From Symbiodinium sp. CCMP2592 (lineage: Eukaryota > Sar > Dinophyceae > Suessiales > Symbiodiniaceae), in the NCBI GenBank assembly GCA_905221615.1, contig CAJNDT010003446.1, forward strand, positions 608,180-672,179: DNA of 64,000 bases. The letters run 5' to 3'. The translations under genes and the position numbers were made by a program. The notes beneath the pieces are model-generated. The model was given only the letters and a program-made list of their open reading frames with translations, was not told the origin of the DNA and did no database searches. This document shows, one piece after another, positions 39,900 through 51,330 of this stretch (the stretch's first letter is position 1; the number at the start of each line of letters is the position of its first letter).

Positions 39900-42621
39900 C
39901 GGTCATTCTCAATCATGACCCATAACCCACATTTGGTAATGCTGATGCTGATGTCGGGGTGTGTTGGTGTCGTCGACGCACGCTCATGATGCCGGCACCA
40001 ATGACGACACTGGTGGTGCTGATTCCAGGTATTGCTGACAGTTGTAATGGCGCTCTGCAGTCGTGCTGACGGTGCTGACGGTGAGACAGAAAACAGGATG
40101 GTTATGTTATGATCATGATGAAGATGATTCCGCTGATTGTCGATGCTGATACATGCTGATAGGCACGCCGCGCCGAAGGCGACAGCCGGTGTTTGAGCAT
40201 GACCAGGATGCTTGAGGTCAGGATGTTGGTGAGATGGGTAATCCCGACGAAATTGACAGCGGGCAGAGTAGTGCTAATTGTGATCATGATGATGTCAGAG
40301 GTGAGTATTTTTTGCGGAGCGAATTTGTCGATGGTGCACTTGATGCAAATGGTTTCGATGACAGTTGTGGAAGATGAAGAAGATGATGATTGCGATTTCG
40401 GGGATCATCAGCCGTGATATTAGGTACGTATGTGAACGATCGTTTGCCGACACAGTGATGGTGATGGTGCTCGTGATGATCATGATACTATCATGATTTT
40501 GGTGTTCCTTGGGTTGCTTTTGTTGCTGTTTGTAGGGGGCTGATGTGCCAGGCTGCGGCAGGCCGGGGAGGAGGGCCGGCGCCTTCTGGATTACAGTCAG
40601 CCACTGACTGTGAAGGTGAGATCTTTTGAGGTTTCTTCCCCCACTTTTGTGTGGGTTCTTACTTTCGGAGGGAACTCTTCCTAGGTGGCTTCGGAGGCAA
40701 ACAGCGGTTAGGCCCTGTTGAAAGTTCTTCTACTAGTCGGCCTCAGCTTGATCCCTGCGTACCATGCAGGAGGCGATTTCGCATGCTTATGGTCTATACT
40801 CTGTGCTATGATGCTGCGGTCTGCTCCGGAATCTTAGTTCGAAATCTTGCTCCCGCCGCAGTGCGCCGCAGCCCTGCCACAGTCCCACACATTTTGCGGT
40901 CTTGGTCGTCGCGGTGCGTCATGGTGGTCTGCTGGTCCTGGCCGTAGTGGTCATCGTGGTCGTCCCGGTCGCCTTGGTTGTCTTGGTCGTTGTGCGGTGC
41001 GTGGTCTTTCGCCGTTTGGGGATCTACGTCGGCATAGTGAACCGTTGTGGTTGGAGCAGTTCCCATGAGCTTTGCACTTTGCGCAGCCCAGGCTGCTTGA
41101 TGGAATTGATTTTGAATGGATCGGAAGCAAGATCACAGGCTTTGTGCCTGTCCTGCAGCTTCAGTTGTCTTAACATCTGAAGTGCAAGTCGATTGCGCGG
41201 CCTCCATTGCCATATGTGTCACCCCCTTAGTGAGGTGAAGACGATCAAAACTCAATCAGAAAATTTGGCCAAAAGCTCAGTTGTGCCATGCTACCTTTTC
41301 ATGCAGATGCGGCAGTGGAAGTTGTGCATGCGTTCATGCTAGAGCGATGGCGAATAGTCTAGTTATTAAGAGTTACAGACATGTCGTTGGCATTGACACT
41401 GCATGCCATTGATGTCTGAACGATTTTGAACAGTTTTGGTGGGTTCTGATGTCTGGGATACGAGCGTCCAAGTTTCAGTAGTCCTGCCAAGATAGGATGT
41501 AGATGTTGTGGTTGTAGTAGCTCTCCCTCATTAGTTTCATGTCCCCCATGAGCCTTGTTTCCCAGATTTAGGCGACTGTGATTTTGCTTGTCTTTTTTGG
41601 CACACTTTTCACGACCAGTACAAGCGCGGTCCCAGTGCGCCTGCAGGCTACGTGGCAATTGCGACCTTATTAGTCTTGCTGGGAGTCGGCTTTAGTCCCA
41701 ACATGCGTCGACAAGGACCTCATGCTGGTCAGGCATGGGTCCCTCACCCAACTCGGCGGCCGGGTGCAGCTCGAGCAGTGTTGTCGCAGAACTGTCTGTT
41801 TGGGGATGACCACAAGCAACAGTTAGTCCTGTCAAGGCTCAAGATTCCCTCCCCCATGGTGCTGCTAGACCTGCTGGCCAGCATCACAACCTGACCTAGA
41901 TCTTCCGCTGTCAAGGTGTGAGGCTTTCGATGTCGAATGGCAAAGGCAAGGAATGCCCTGTCTGGGTCAGCACACCAAACATGAAAACGGACGGTGCCAC
42001 GTGTAACGTGGAAGACATGTAACCCAAGAGGATCACGGAAAATGAAATTGACATCTTCGATGCTTCCACGAAACAGGCAAACATAGACAGTGGCAGCCTT
42101 GGTGTATGCATTCAAGTTCGACCATGGGAGAATTGATTTCGCATGGGCATGTCGATGGCGCCAGAAGCATCTTTGTGAACAACAACATAGCTGCTCGCGC
42201 AAGTTGCAAAGGTGAGAGCCTGCGCTCAATGTACTCTGCCTACCGAGGGCGATGTTTATGGGTTCCTTCAGTTGAGGAAGCTCTGTGCACATCTCAGGTT
42301 GACATTGATACCGTCCTGGGCCCAATGCTGGCCCACATGGACAAGACCGGCCAGGCAGGTCTGCAAGGTCTTGAGCGGCGGTGTGTAGGACCGTAGGAGC
42401 CTGGTTTTCTTCCTTGGGCCGAAAAGTATCCGTCGGGCCCTGCAACGAATGCTTTACGAGTGTCGCGTGTTGGCTGCACGTCGCCGCTGGACTCAAGCGG
42501 TGCACGGGTCGTGTGGCAAGTGGCGAAGCACGGAGCGAAGCACGGTGCTGCGTGCTTTGGAGATTTTCCAGGGGTGTTGTGGCCTCCGTGACGAAGGCCG
42601 AAGGCCGCCGGCCTTGGGGGC
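39900..42621. other. Intergenic stretch, mostly without gene
   Basis: There is GATGAT/ATCATG-rich sequence to about 40500, then a GGTCGTCGCGG-like degenerate repeat at 40900-41030. A minus frame at 41744-42667 contains one protein-like stretch (FHVTRGTVRFHVWCADPDRAF, 41900-42050) that could be an exon. No further support. Confidence 0.35.
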
Positions 42622-44688
42622 ATGCCTGCGATGCTTCCGGAGCTGACGCTGCTGCGCGAGAGCCCATCTGACACGCCTGTCACGGCGGTTTCCATTCTAT
42701 TGGAGCCGTACCTGGAGGACTGGCGTCGGCGACCCCGTATGGCCACGGCGATTCTCAAGCGATTGGCGAAGCAAGGTCGATCTCGGCTTGCAGCAACGGT
42801 GTTGTCAGCAATGGCAGCACATGGTGTGGAGACGAATGTCTTCCATTATAGTGCAGTGCTCACTGCGTGTGCGTCTGGTGGGCAGTGGCCTTCGGCTTTG
42901 GCTTTGGCGCAGCGCATAGGATGCTCAGGCATGCAGATGGATGCAGTCAGCGTGGGAACGCAGATGCGGGCTTGTGCTCGAAGTAAGCGTTGGGACTGGC
43001 CTCTGTCTCTGCTGATGGACCTGCGTAGCTCTGCTTGTCAACTGGATGTGGTCGTCTACAACACTTGTGTTGCCCACGGGATCTGGGAGAGGTCCTGGTT
43101 CCTGCTGCGAGGCATTCGACAAAACAAGCTTGAGCCAGACCTTCTCACGTTCGATGCCTTGTCGGCGTCCTCGTGGCCGGCATCTGTCTGCATGTTGACG
43201 TGCACAGTGCACGAGGCTCTACAGCCCGATGTGTTCTGCCACAACTCTGTCATCGCCGAGGGGGGCGTAGGCTGGGAGGGTGGGCTGAACATGGTGGACA
43301 CCATGCAAGCATCAGGACTTCGTCCAGATGTTGCTACGTATGATGCTTCGATAGGGGTTTGCGCTGGTGCCCGCTGGCAGACGGCTTTCGCATTGTGGAA
43401 CATCCTTCGGACCTCATGCCGGGCAGACGTGGTGGCACTTACTGCAGTTCTGGGCACTTGTGCGGATGTCTCGAAATGGCAGGCCTCCGTTGGCTTCTGC
43501 GAGGAAGTACAGACAGTGGACCTAATCGCCTGCAATGCTTTAGTCCATGCGTGTGCTAAGGGCAGCATGTGGCAGGATGCCCTGTTCCTGTTCGATGCAG
43601 CACCCGGGAATCGAGTTCTCCCAGATGAAGCAACACAGAGCTCCCTTCTCGCATCACTGTCGGCCGGATCCTATTGGGAGCTTGCCTTGTCGGCCTTCTT
43701 TGAATGGTTCCGGAAGCCGTCGGCCCGCACGCCATGCACGCCTCTCGTCTGCAGCGCGCTGTTGAGTGCCTTGTCTGCAGGCTGGCAGTGGTTATTTGCC
43801 CTGGAGCTCCTGCGCATCATGGAGAAATCTAGCGTGGAAGTGAGCCGGGAGTGCCAGAACGCGGCCGTCGACGCCTGCGGGCGCGCTGCGCAGTGGCAAG
43901 GAGCCTTCGTTCTCTTCGAGAGTTTAAACCCAGGAGGGGAGTCAGGGAACTCCATCGGCTTGAACTCGGCTTTGGCCGCCTTGGCCCGGGCGGCAGAGTG
44001 GTGCCAAGCCTTGGCTGCCTTGGCTTTGCCGGTCCGCTTGCAGCGGAATGGGATCAGCTTCAGTTCTGCGGGCCATGCTCTCGCCAGATGTCTCCTCTGG
44101 GACCGTTCCTTGCATGCCCTGAAATTCACCAAGCAAGCGGGGGTCCAGCCGTGCCATGCGGCCTACAATTCTGCGGCTTGCTCTCTCGAGAAGAAGCACT
44201 GGTCAAAAACTCTGAGCCTCCTGAATGCCATGGGGATCCTGCAGGTGGAAAGAGACGACGTGGCTTGCAGCAAGCTCTTGAGCTCATGTGCCAACACGGC
44301 TCAGTGGAGATTTTCTCTGTGCATGCTGGGCCAGATGCCTCGCAATTCACATGTCTGTACTGATGCAGTATGCACATGTGCGGTCCGATCTTTGACCAGC
44401 GCGTTGAGGTGGAGGGATGCACTGGAGCTCTGGCTGTGTTCCATGCGTTCCAGTCCTTCTGCAACCTTTTCAAGCTTTATGCTGGACTGCATACTCCATG
44501 GCTACATGGCGTCTGGCCACGGCCATGTCCAGCTACTTCCTTTTATGCTCAGTCGGCTGGAGTCCACGCCCTTCTTAAGGAGTGGCTCTCCGCTCAGGCA
44601 GAAACAAGGAACGCGTCCGCAGCGGTGCGGCTTCGGCGTCGCGGCTAGGGCTAGGACTTGTGTTCCCACCTTGGGTTGCTACGTATAA
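42622..44688 (+). CDS. Pentatricopeptide repeat (PPR) protein
   Basis: PPR proteins bind single-stranded RNA, usually in mitochondria or plastids, and act in RNA processing, editing or translation. The 688-aa product has about fourteen helical-pair repeats of roughly 35 residues, each with a W-x-x-[AS]-[LF] core (GGQWPSALAL, GARWQTAFAL, GSMWQDALFL, AAQWQGAFVL, ALRWRDALEL) and the preceding [N/S]xx[LI]xACA. The repeated Trp is typical of dinoflagellate PPRs as I recall them. The ATG at 42622 gives an N-terminus without an obvious cleavable presequence, so the true start or an upstream exon could lie before it. The last 60 residues are non-repeat. It is one uninterrupted ORF of 2 kb with no intron, which may reflect retroposition. 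Confidence 0.8.
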   Translation: MPAMLPELTLLRESPSDTPVTAVSILLEPYLEDWRRRPRMATAILKRLAKQGRSRLAATVLSAMAAHGVETNVFHYSAVLTACASGGQWPSALALAQRIGCSGMQMDAVSVGTQMRACARSKRWDWPLSLLMDLRSSACQLDVVVYNTCVAHGIWERSWFLLRGIRQNKLEPDLLTFDALSASSWPASVCMLTCTVHEALQPDVFCHNSVIAEGGVGWEGGLNMVDTMQASGLRPDVATYDASIGVCAGARWQTAFALWNILRTSCRADVVALTAVLGTCADVSKWQASVGFCEEVQTVDLIACNALVHACAKGSMWQDALFLFDAAPGNRVLPDEATQSSLLASLSAGSYWELALSAFFEWFRKPSARTPCTPLVCSALLSALSAGWQWLFALELLRIMEKSSVEVSRECQNAAVDACGRAAQWQGAFVLFESLNPGGESGNSIGLNSALAALARAAEWCQALAALALPVRLQRNGISFSSAGHALARCLLWDRSLHALKFTKQAGVQPCHAAYNSAACSLEKKHWSKTLSLLNAMGILQVERDDVACSKLLSSCANTAQWRFSLCMLGQMPRNSHVCTDAVCTCAVRSLTSALRWRDALELWLCSMRSSPSATFSSFMLDCILHGYMASGHGHVQLLPFMLSRLESTPFLRSGSPLRQKQGTRPQRCGFGVAARARTCVPTLGCYV

Positions 44689-45400
44689 GAAGCAGCCGGT
44701 GCTTCGAAGGTTTTCAGGGGCCCAGCTTGCATAGCTTGCACGAGTCCGGCAGACGGCAGACGGAACTGGATCGGCAAAGCCCCAACAGGAACACTTTCTC
44801 GAACACAAACAGAATCGGCGGAGATCAAGCCTCCCCCGCAGAATGGAGGTAGTGGAGTTGGACAAGCTTGCCTTCAGGGAGTTCCGGGACTTTAGGGTGT
44901 TGGTGGCACGACATTTATCATTGCGGATACTGAAGGCTTCCTTGCGCCTCACGATACATGCAATCGCGCAAGTCCACATGCATGTTCGTTGTCCTGATGC
45001 AAGTTCGTACGATGCATGTATGCACGCCTGTACGTATATCTACGTCTACGTCTGTCTGGTATCAGATTATGACATTTATGACTGTCACCTGCATTCATAA
45101 TGAAGTAGATCTGCTCAGGTGCCTTTTTCAGAAAGTGGTCAGTAATAATAACTGTATGAATGTGAGTGCATGTCTCATCGTGTGATAGCACGAAGGTGCT
45201 TGTGAACGTGCATGAATGAGTCGCTATCTGCGCGCACACACCTCAACACACATATCGCGCATGCAAGCCTTCAGAGATGCTTCATAGATCCGTTTGCAAA
45301 GAGGCTCTGACCTCGCCCCTGTTTCTGCCGTCCTGTGCCAGTCTGTACGACGCTTGGATTTCGTGACCGAGGCGCCCTGGCACAACTGGTCTTGCCACCT
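44689..45400. other. No gene seen
   Basis: Contains a short plus-strand ORF (44843-45100) without domain and some ACATGCATG-type words around 44960-45060. Confidence 0.35.
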
Positions 45401-45401
45401 G

Positions 45402-45501
45402 GGAGTTTCCGACAATAGGGGACCCTAATAGAGCACCCTAAACAGTAGGATAATCATGATAGGCACCCCAAAATCAGGTACCCTTAATTTTCGGAAACTC
45501 C
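45402..45501. mobile_element. MITE-2 (about 100 bp) with target duplication
   Basis: The ends are GGAGTTTCCGA and TCGGAAACTCC, an inverted pair. The flanking CACCTG occurs directly at both sides (45396-45401 and 45502-45507), a six-base target duplication. The interior has CCCTAAACAGTAGGAT and AGGTACCC. A relative lies at 49261-49362. Confidence 0.8.
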
Positions 45502-45819
45502 CACCTGTCCCCACCTGTCCAGGCTTTCTGCAGTTTTATGCAGTGTTCAAGGCTTGGGAAGGTTGTCGGCGGTGCGCAAAGGACCCTTGATTGATGTGCC
45601 TGGCGAGTAGCTGGCACTTAGCTGTAGTACTGCTTGTGAGGATGAAGGCACAGGCATGCAGAATAGTCGCAATGCAGGTTTACGCCTGAAGTGTTCTCCA
45701 GGCACAGAGCTCCATTTCAGGCGCTGTCTCACTGAAGGAGCAAGCCGCCGCCTGGCTCAGTCGGCTCAGGCAGAGAGTGCCACGAGACGACATGCTACCA
45801 GTACGATGTCTCTCGGAAC

Positions 45820-46518
45820 TTAGGAGAAAAACAGCCGGGCCATCGGCAAGATCATACCGACATGGCAAGCTGTTGAGGGCACTGCGGTCAGCATGTGCCC
45901 GTCAGTGCTGGCAACGAAGGTGCGGCCCGTTGAATGCCCTTTCTCTTCGCATGTAGCTGCATTCCACAGGTGAACTCTAAACGGCCCTTTGGCATCCTCA
46001 AGCCTCAGAGCCAGGACACCATTGGCCACCTGCAGTGTCGGACGACGGAGTTCGTGAGCAAAGCCGGTCTCTCCTCCTGGGTCCCATCGCAGGCAAAGGG
46101 ACCTACACGTATGGGGTGGGGCGAAAAGGAAGACCAGAACCCTGATGTCAGAAGTAGCGGACGCTGCGATCCCATGCATGGCTCTGACGCCTGGCCCTGG
46201 CGAAGCCCACGGGGGATTTGAGGGCCTTTCAAGCTGGAAGATCGAGTGCCCTGCAGAGTCATTGTGTGGACTTGAAATGACTTGAAGGGTTTGCTTCTCA
46301 TGGGTTGGGTCCGGAGTCCAGCCGAGTGCGGCTTCGGCAGGTGACGGACATCGTGGGAAACTGTCCAGCCAAGTTGCCGACGACGGAGGAAGCTGTGGCG
46401 CAGGGCTGCCCGCCTCTCGACGGATTCTTGGGGCCGACGAACTTCGTGAGTCCCGGGTCCTTTTCCATTTTTTTTCCTTGCCCGCTCCAAGGGAGAAGGC
46501 CCAGTCCGCCAACGTCAA
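45820..46518 (-). CDS. Possible exon or ORF of unknown function
   Basis: The minus frame has protein-like segments: SIFQLERPSNPPWASPGPGV, DIRVLVFLFAPPHTCRSLCL, LQVANGVLALRLEDAKGPFRV, and GRTFVASTDGHMLTAV. The regular strand-like rhythm suggests a beta-rich domain. No family is recognised and the ends are unclear; it could be a part of a larger gene or a chance open frame. Confidence 0.25.
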   Translation of the reverse strand: MTLADWAFSLGAGKEKKWKRTRDSRSSSAPRIRREAGSPAPQLPPSSATWLDSFPRCPSPAEAALGWTPDPTHEKQTLQVISSPHNDSAGHSIFQLERPSNPPWASPGPGVRAMHGIAASATSDIRVLVFLFAPPHTCRSLCLRWDPGGETGFAHELRRPTLQVANGVLALRLEDAKGPFRVHLWNAATCEEKGHSTGRTFVASTDGHMLTAVPSTACHVGMILPMARLFFS

Positions 46519-46609
46519 GGATGTACTCGGAGCCTCGCCAGGGAGTCAAGGGCCGGGTACGAGGGGGAGGGTTTAACTCGCATCGCGTTGCGGAAACACA
46601 CATCTTTCG

Positions 46610-46665
46610 GCCTTTCGGCGTCCACCTTGGGGTTAAGCATTTCGGAGCCCGGCCTGGCATACATC
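46610..46665 (+). repeat. Short dispersed repeat, copy 1
   Basis: GGCGTCCACCTTGGGGTTAAGC, then GGAGCCCGGCCTGGCAT recurs at 47405-47448. The two copies frame the purine-rich repeat, so they may be part of its flank. Confidence 0.6.
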
Positions 46666-46739
46666 CAAACCGGCTGGTCTTTTTCCAGACCCCGCGAACT
46701 TTTTCCTTCTTGTTAGACACCCGCGGTCCAGAAAAAGAC

Positions 46740-47390
46740 TTTGATCCTTTTTTCGGCCACAAGTAGGGGCCAGAAAAAAGACAAGTTGGGGCCGGAAAAA
46801 GATCAAATGCTTTGTCGTGTGTGTTTTCAAAGTTCACTATTTCATTTTATTCTTTGCTTGCACCCCTTGAGGCGATTTCGTGTGGCTTCTCCTTCTTCGT
46901 GTTGGAAAACGTTTTTGAGTTTGATTTCTTTCGTCGCTTTCAGCCCCTAAAGCGATTTCGTGTATTTCAAAATTCTTGTGTGTTTGAGAAGACGTTGGTG
47001 TGAAGATAGCATGGATAAGTCAGCTTTTGTCCAGTTTGCATTGCAAGAATTTCATGCTGGAGCTTGCATTGCTGTGTTGTACATGTCATGTGTGCCTGCC
47101 TGTATCTTTGCAGAGGTCAAAAAAGACAATAGAGGCTCAGAAAAAGATCCACCGGGGTCCGGAAAAAGACACGGGTTCAGTCACGATATGTTTCGGGGCC
47201 GAGAAAAGACCGCTTAAATCGTAGAGTGGAGGTCGAAAAAAAGATTGTGATAATTATTTTAGACCTCGTCGCGGGGCTGAAGAAAAGATGGAGGTCGGAA
47301 AAAAGACATGCCGGGGTCGAAATCAAGATGGATCAAGCGCGCGGCCTGAAAAAGACATTTCGGGATCGAAAAAAGAGCAGCCCCATCCAA
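46740..47390 (+). repeat. Dispersed purine-rich repeat (plus copy)
   Basis: Tandem degenerate units (GGGGCCGGAAAAAGATC, GGAGGTCGGAAAAAAGACATG, GGGGTCGAAATCAAGATGG) match the minus strand of 20555-20900 unit by unit in the 47190-47370 part. The region 46850-47000 also resembles the 20800-20900 flank (inverted). The family is present in at least two places in opposite orientation. Confidence 0.75.
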
Positions 47391-47404
47391 ACATCAATCG
47401 TTTC

Positions 47405-47448
47405 AGCGTCCACCTTGCGGTTAAGCAAGTCGGAGCCCGGCCTGGCAT
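47405..47448 (+). repeat. Short dispersed repeat, copy 2
   Basis: Partner of 46610-46665 (GCGTCCACCTTGCGGTTAAGC, then GGAGCCCGGCCTGGCAT). An adjacent CCATCCAAACATC/CCAAACATCC doublet suggests further small duplications. Confidence 0.6.
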
Positions 47449-49260
47449 CCAAACATCCATTGCAAACGTCGACCGTTTCAGCATCCGCACTGGGGTGCGG
47501 GTGGTATGGAATGGACGGGTTTGCTGGTGCAGTCGGAGACTTTCTTTCAGCAGCTGTTGCCTTCAAAGAAGAGTCTCGATCACTATGTTTGGCCGGGAAT
47601 CAAGGCCGACCGTAGGCTTCGACCGTTGTATCGCGCAGTACAAGTGTTTCGGAGATGAACGACCGGTGCGTGAATCTTGGCTTGGCTTTTTTCCTGCTCC
47701 CAACGGTGAGCTTCAAGAGTCGAGAGTCGGTACGTGGTTTTCGGCTGTCTCGCGCAGTACAAATGCTTCGGAGATGATCGAAGGGTATTTAGTTGCAGCT
47801 GCATTAATGCAACAACAGAAACCAGCGTCACCTTCGTGATTCGATGCCCAAACGCATCAGTTCCGCATCAAAATGGCAGCAGTCCATGCCGAGAACGCTG
47901 GCGTCTGCGAGGTTTCGTTAAGTTTCGACGTTTCCGGCAACGACCAACAAAATTCCAGCGTCACCTCCGGGATTAAGGTTGGGGTTACGCGTAATTCCGG
48001 CGCTGATGTGCAATTCCCTAAGATGACGCCCACCATGGGGTGATGCACATTTCTGCGCCCTGATGTGTGCTAACCCCCCCCTCGTACATGGCAGTCAGCC
48101 AAGCTAAGTGCTTTTCTCAAAGTCACCAGTGCACCTCCGCCGTGTGATGCAAAGTTCAAGCAAGTCCGAGGTTCGCTCTCGCCCCTTGAAGGCCTCTGGC
48201 CTTCCCGCGAAACTTCCCCCAAGCCTCGCACCGTTCTAAAACAAGCATATCGCCACGGTCGAACCTCCACATCCCAAGCCATACCAGCCATTTGGTTTGT
48301 TCTTCCTCCAGCCTGGGCGTGTTAGCGAGGTGAGCACTCTGAGACCCTCGGTTGGGCAATGGCTGTCGGCGGCGGTGTGGTAGGCCTCGGCATCTGTGGA
48401 GGAGCGGTGCTTGGCAAAAAAGGCTACTGTAGTGCAGTATCAGTATAGTGCTATCAATGACCCTCGTCTTTGCGAAAGTGATTCCAAGACCGAACCCGCT
48501 TGCAGGAGGAGCTGCTATCATGAAGAGCAAAGCGAGCAAGGACGAGGAGGTGCTTTCTACCATGTTGTCGCCCTGAGCACCGCAACGTCTAAGGGCTTCT
48601 TGTGTCAACTGAGGAGTATGACTCCGAAGAAGATGAGGAGGAGAATCAGACATTGAATGGCTGAGACCGGGTGTGGAACCTTCTCTGACATAGTTCCGGT
48701 GCGTGGATATGCAGAAAAAAGCAGAATAACGTGTCGCATAGTAATTGGTTGAATTTCGGCGTGCGGTCATACATATATGGCTATGTCATACCCCTGATCC
48801 TGGCCAGGGCAGTGGCTGGGCTGGACCTCCCCAAGTAACCGAAGCATGATCGTGGTTGCTTCCGCTTACTTGAGAAATCAGATGGTTGATTTGCGACAGA
48901 TGCATGTATCATCGCACTGGTTCGAGAAACGCGGATCGTACCAAGGCCATGGTTGCCTTGTGAGCCGATAAAGCTCCCCAGGAACAGCTCAGCTCTCATG
49001 CAACATGCAGCAAGCAGATAGGGAGCATTAGCCCAGCCAGACATCAGCGCGAGCAGTGCATCGTATTTCGCATGCGAGCCCATGCCCCATGGCTGCACCG
49101 ATCTCAGAGAACTCAACGATTTCCACAAGGAAAGGAGCATGGTTTTCTTGTCTGAAACCAGCAAATGACCCGACAGCAAGGCCACAAAGGCTTCGAGAAG
49201 ATGCGGGAATCGCGGTGACCGGGCGAAAGAGGCTTGCGCTTTGCTTGCGCTGTGGAGTTT
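47449..49260. other. No supported gene
   Basis: Minus frames at 48156-48770 and 48781-49329 contain short protein-like runs but no motif, and the frames compete with one another. A repeated GCGCAGTACAA, then GCTTCGGAGATGA word occurs near 47633-47658 and 47753-47778, a small local duplication. Confidence 0.35.
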
Positions 49261-49362
49261 GGGAGTTTCCGAACATAAGGGGCCCAAATAGAGTACCCTA
49301 AATAGTAGGATCCTTATTATAAGAAGCACAAGATAAGGTACCCCTAATATTCGGGAACTCCC
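49261..49362. mobile_element. MITE-2, second copy
   Basis: GGGAGTTTCCGAA at the left and TTCGGGAACTCCC at the right. The interior keeps AGAGTACCCTAAATAGTAGGAT and GGTACCCCTAA in common with 45402-45501. No clear target duplication is seen. Confidence 0.75.
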
Positions 49363-50399
49363 ATTTTTGGAATCTTAAACCCTAAGTAAGCCCTAAATGA
49401 GCAAAGGGAGCCTGAAGGATGGGGTCGGGGATGCAGGAGAGTACGTCGAGCACGGGTCGTTAGAGCCAAGGCTGGTCTAGGCGGGTTTTGGCGACGGAGA
49501 TCCGTGAGGGGCTGGGGTTGCAGGTAGGTTTGGATGGCAATGCAACTGTAGCAGTTGAATGTTTTAATGTACGAGAGCGAGAAGAATCTGACAGGCGGCT
49601 TCTATCATGACTTCCAACGCCTTTGGACAGCTTACAGCTTTTGGAGGGGCTTCGGTTGAGACAAAATGAAGAAGCTGGCCATCCCAGGTCCAACACTTTG
49701 AACTTTCCCACGGTCAATCTGTCGGAGGTTTCAATGCCCCCTGAATCCGGAATCGCGCTTCCTCGCCCCACTGAGCAGAGCTCTATGCAGGTAGGACAGT
49801 GATGTCAGTGCTGTACCTGGTCTGCGATCTCGCAGCTTGGTGCAACCGATTGATCCAGAACTTTCAGTGATTAGGGCTTGTCTTTAGAAGTGTGGAAAAC
49901 GAGAATCCGTATGTTGCAGGCAGAGCCACCGAGTTGTTTCTGCAGGGCCAGTTTGATGATTTCTGTGATAGACCTCAGTTGCAGGACAATGCGGTCTTCA
50001 CCTTCACTGCAACTATGCGGACAACCTGGGAGTTCTCTAGACTGTCGTCTTTTCATCAAGAGAATGGGAAGGACCAGCTCGTTTGCTGCAGAAGCGGTAA
50101 GTTTCCAGAACCAGGTGTGTTAGTACATACATGCTTGCCAGCGGGCTTGCATGCGCAGGTGTAGTCACACATGGAGTACAGACTATAAGAAGTGTATACA
50201 TAGAAGTACCGGCATATGTACATACGTACATACATGCATGTAGACATATGCACAGATGCCTGTATGCATGTATTCATATATGTACACTTAACTGTATGTC
50301 TATACAGATGCGCTCCTTCACACATCAAGTCATAAACGTCAGTCAGACAGAACACACACCAAGACAACAGAAATTCTCCCCCTCTCTTCTTCATATTTG
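49363..50399. other. No gene seen
   Basis: Starts with degenerate CCCTAAG/CCCTAAA words (49376-49398). A short ACATGCATG-rich part lies near 50120-50290. Small plus-strand ORFs near 49878-50164 have no domain. Confidence 0.35.
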
Positions 50400-51330
50400 T
50401 TTATCCATCTCCCTATCCATTCATCCTTCTATCTAGCTATCTATTTGCCCATCTATCATCATCTATCTGTCTAGCTTGTTTGTCTCTCTATCTGACTAGC
50501 TTGTCTCTCTACCTAGGGTTGATGATATAAATCCTGCATGACCCATTATAAGGGATATATATTTACCATAATTCCCGTAGACTAGGGTAATCCAGGTAAT
50601 GCAGGATTTATATCATCAACCGTTGTTCTCTGTATCTCTCGCCCGCTCTCTCTCTCGTTCTCTCTTTCAATCTCTGTCAGTCTCTCTCCATCTCTCTACC
50701 TATCTACCTGTCTATCTATCCATCTATCTGTCTGTCCATCTAGACATCTATCTATCTATCTATCCGTCTATCCGTCTCTATCCATCTCTCCATCTGTATC
50801 CATCTGTCTATCCATCTGTCTGTCTGCCTATGTCTGTCCGTCTGTCCGTCTGTCTGTCTGTCTGTGTGTCTGTCTGTCTGTCTGTCTGTCTGCCTATGTG
50901 TATGAATGCGTGCCTGCATGTGTGCATGCATTCCGGCAAGCAACACGCACGCACACGCCCGTACATACATCCAACGTCCATGGAGGCGTGCATGCATGCC
51001 TGCCTGCCTGCCTGCCTGCGTACGTGCATACATATATATATGCGTGCATGTACATATATTATGTGTAGGTATATATATATATATATACACACATACAACA
51101 TACACATACATGGGCGTGTATATATATATACACATATAGATAGATACACGTATATGTATACATACATGCACACACATGCATGTATGCGTGCATGCATGCG
51201 TGCATGGATGCATGGATGCATGGATGCATGGATGGATGGATGGATGGATGGATGGATGGATGGACGGACGGACGGATGGATGGATGGATGTTTACATGCA
51301 TGGATGTTTACATGCATACATACATACCTA
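50400..51330. repeat. Long microsatellite tract (TCTA/CTGT/TATA/ATGG families)
   Basis: The tract changes from CATCTATC-rich (50400-50500) to CTCTCTC, CTATCTAT, CTGTCTGT (50820-50890), GCCTGCCT, TATATA, CACATACA and finally ATGGATGG (51200-51290). Long open frames on both strands result only from the tetramer period and are not genes. A MITE is embedded at 50517-50621. Confidence 0.9.
50517..50621. mobile_element. MITE-3 (105 bp), 23-bp inverted ends
   Basis: It starts GGTTGATGATATAAATCC and ends with its exact inverse GGATTTATATCATCAACC; the perfect arms extend to 23 bp (to CTGCAT). The interior has a GGATATATATTTACC centre. It lies inside the tetranucleotide repeat. No target duplication is recognised. 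Confidence 0.85.

Noticed and set aside
41744-42667. 307-aa minus ORF next to the PPR gene
   Set aside because: No domain except a short protein-like run; overlaps the PPR start region and is likely chance.
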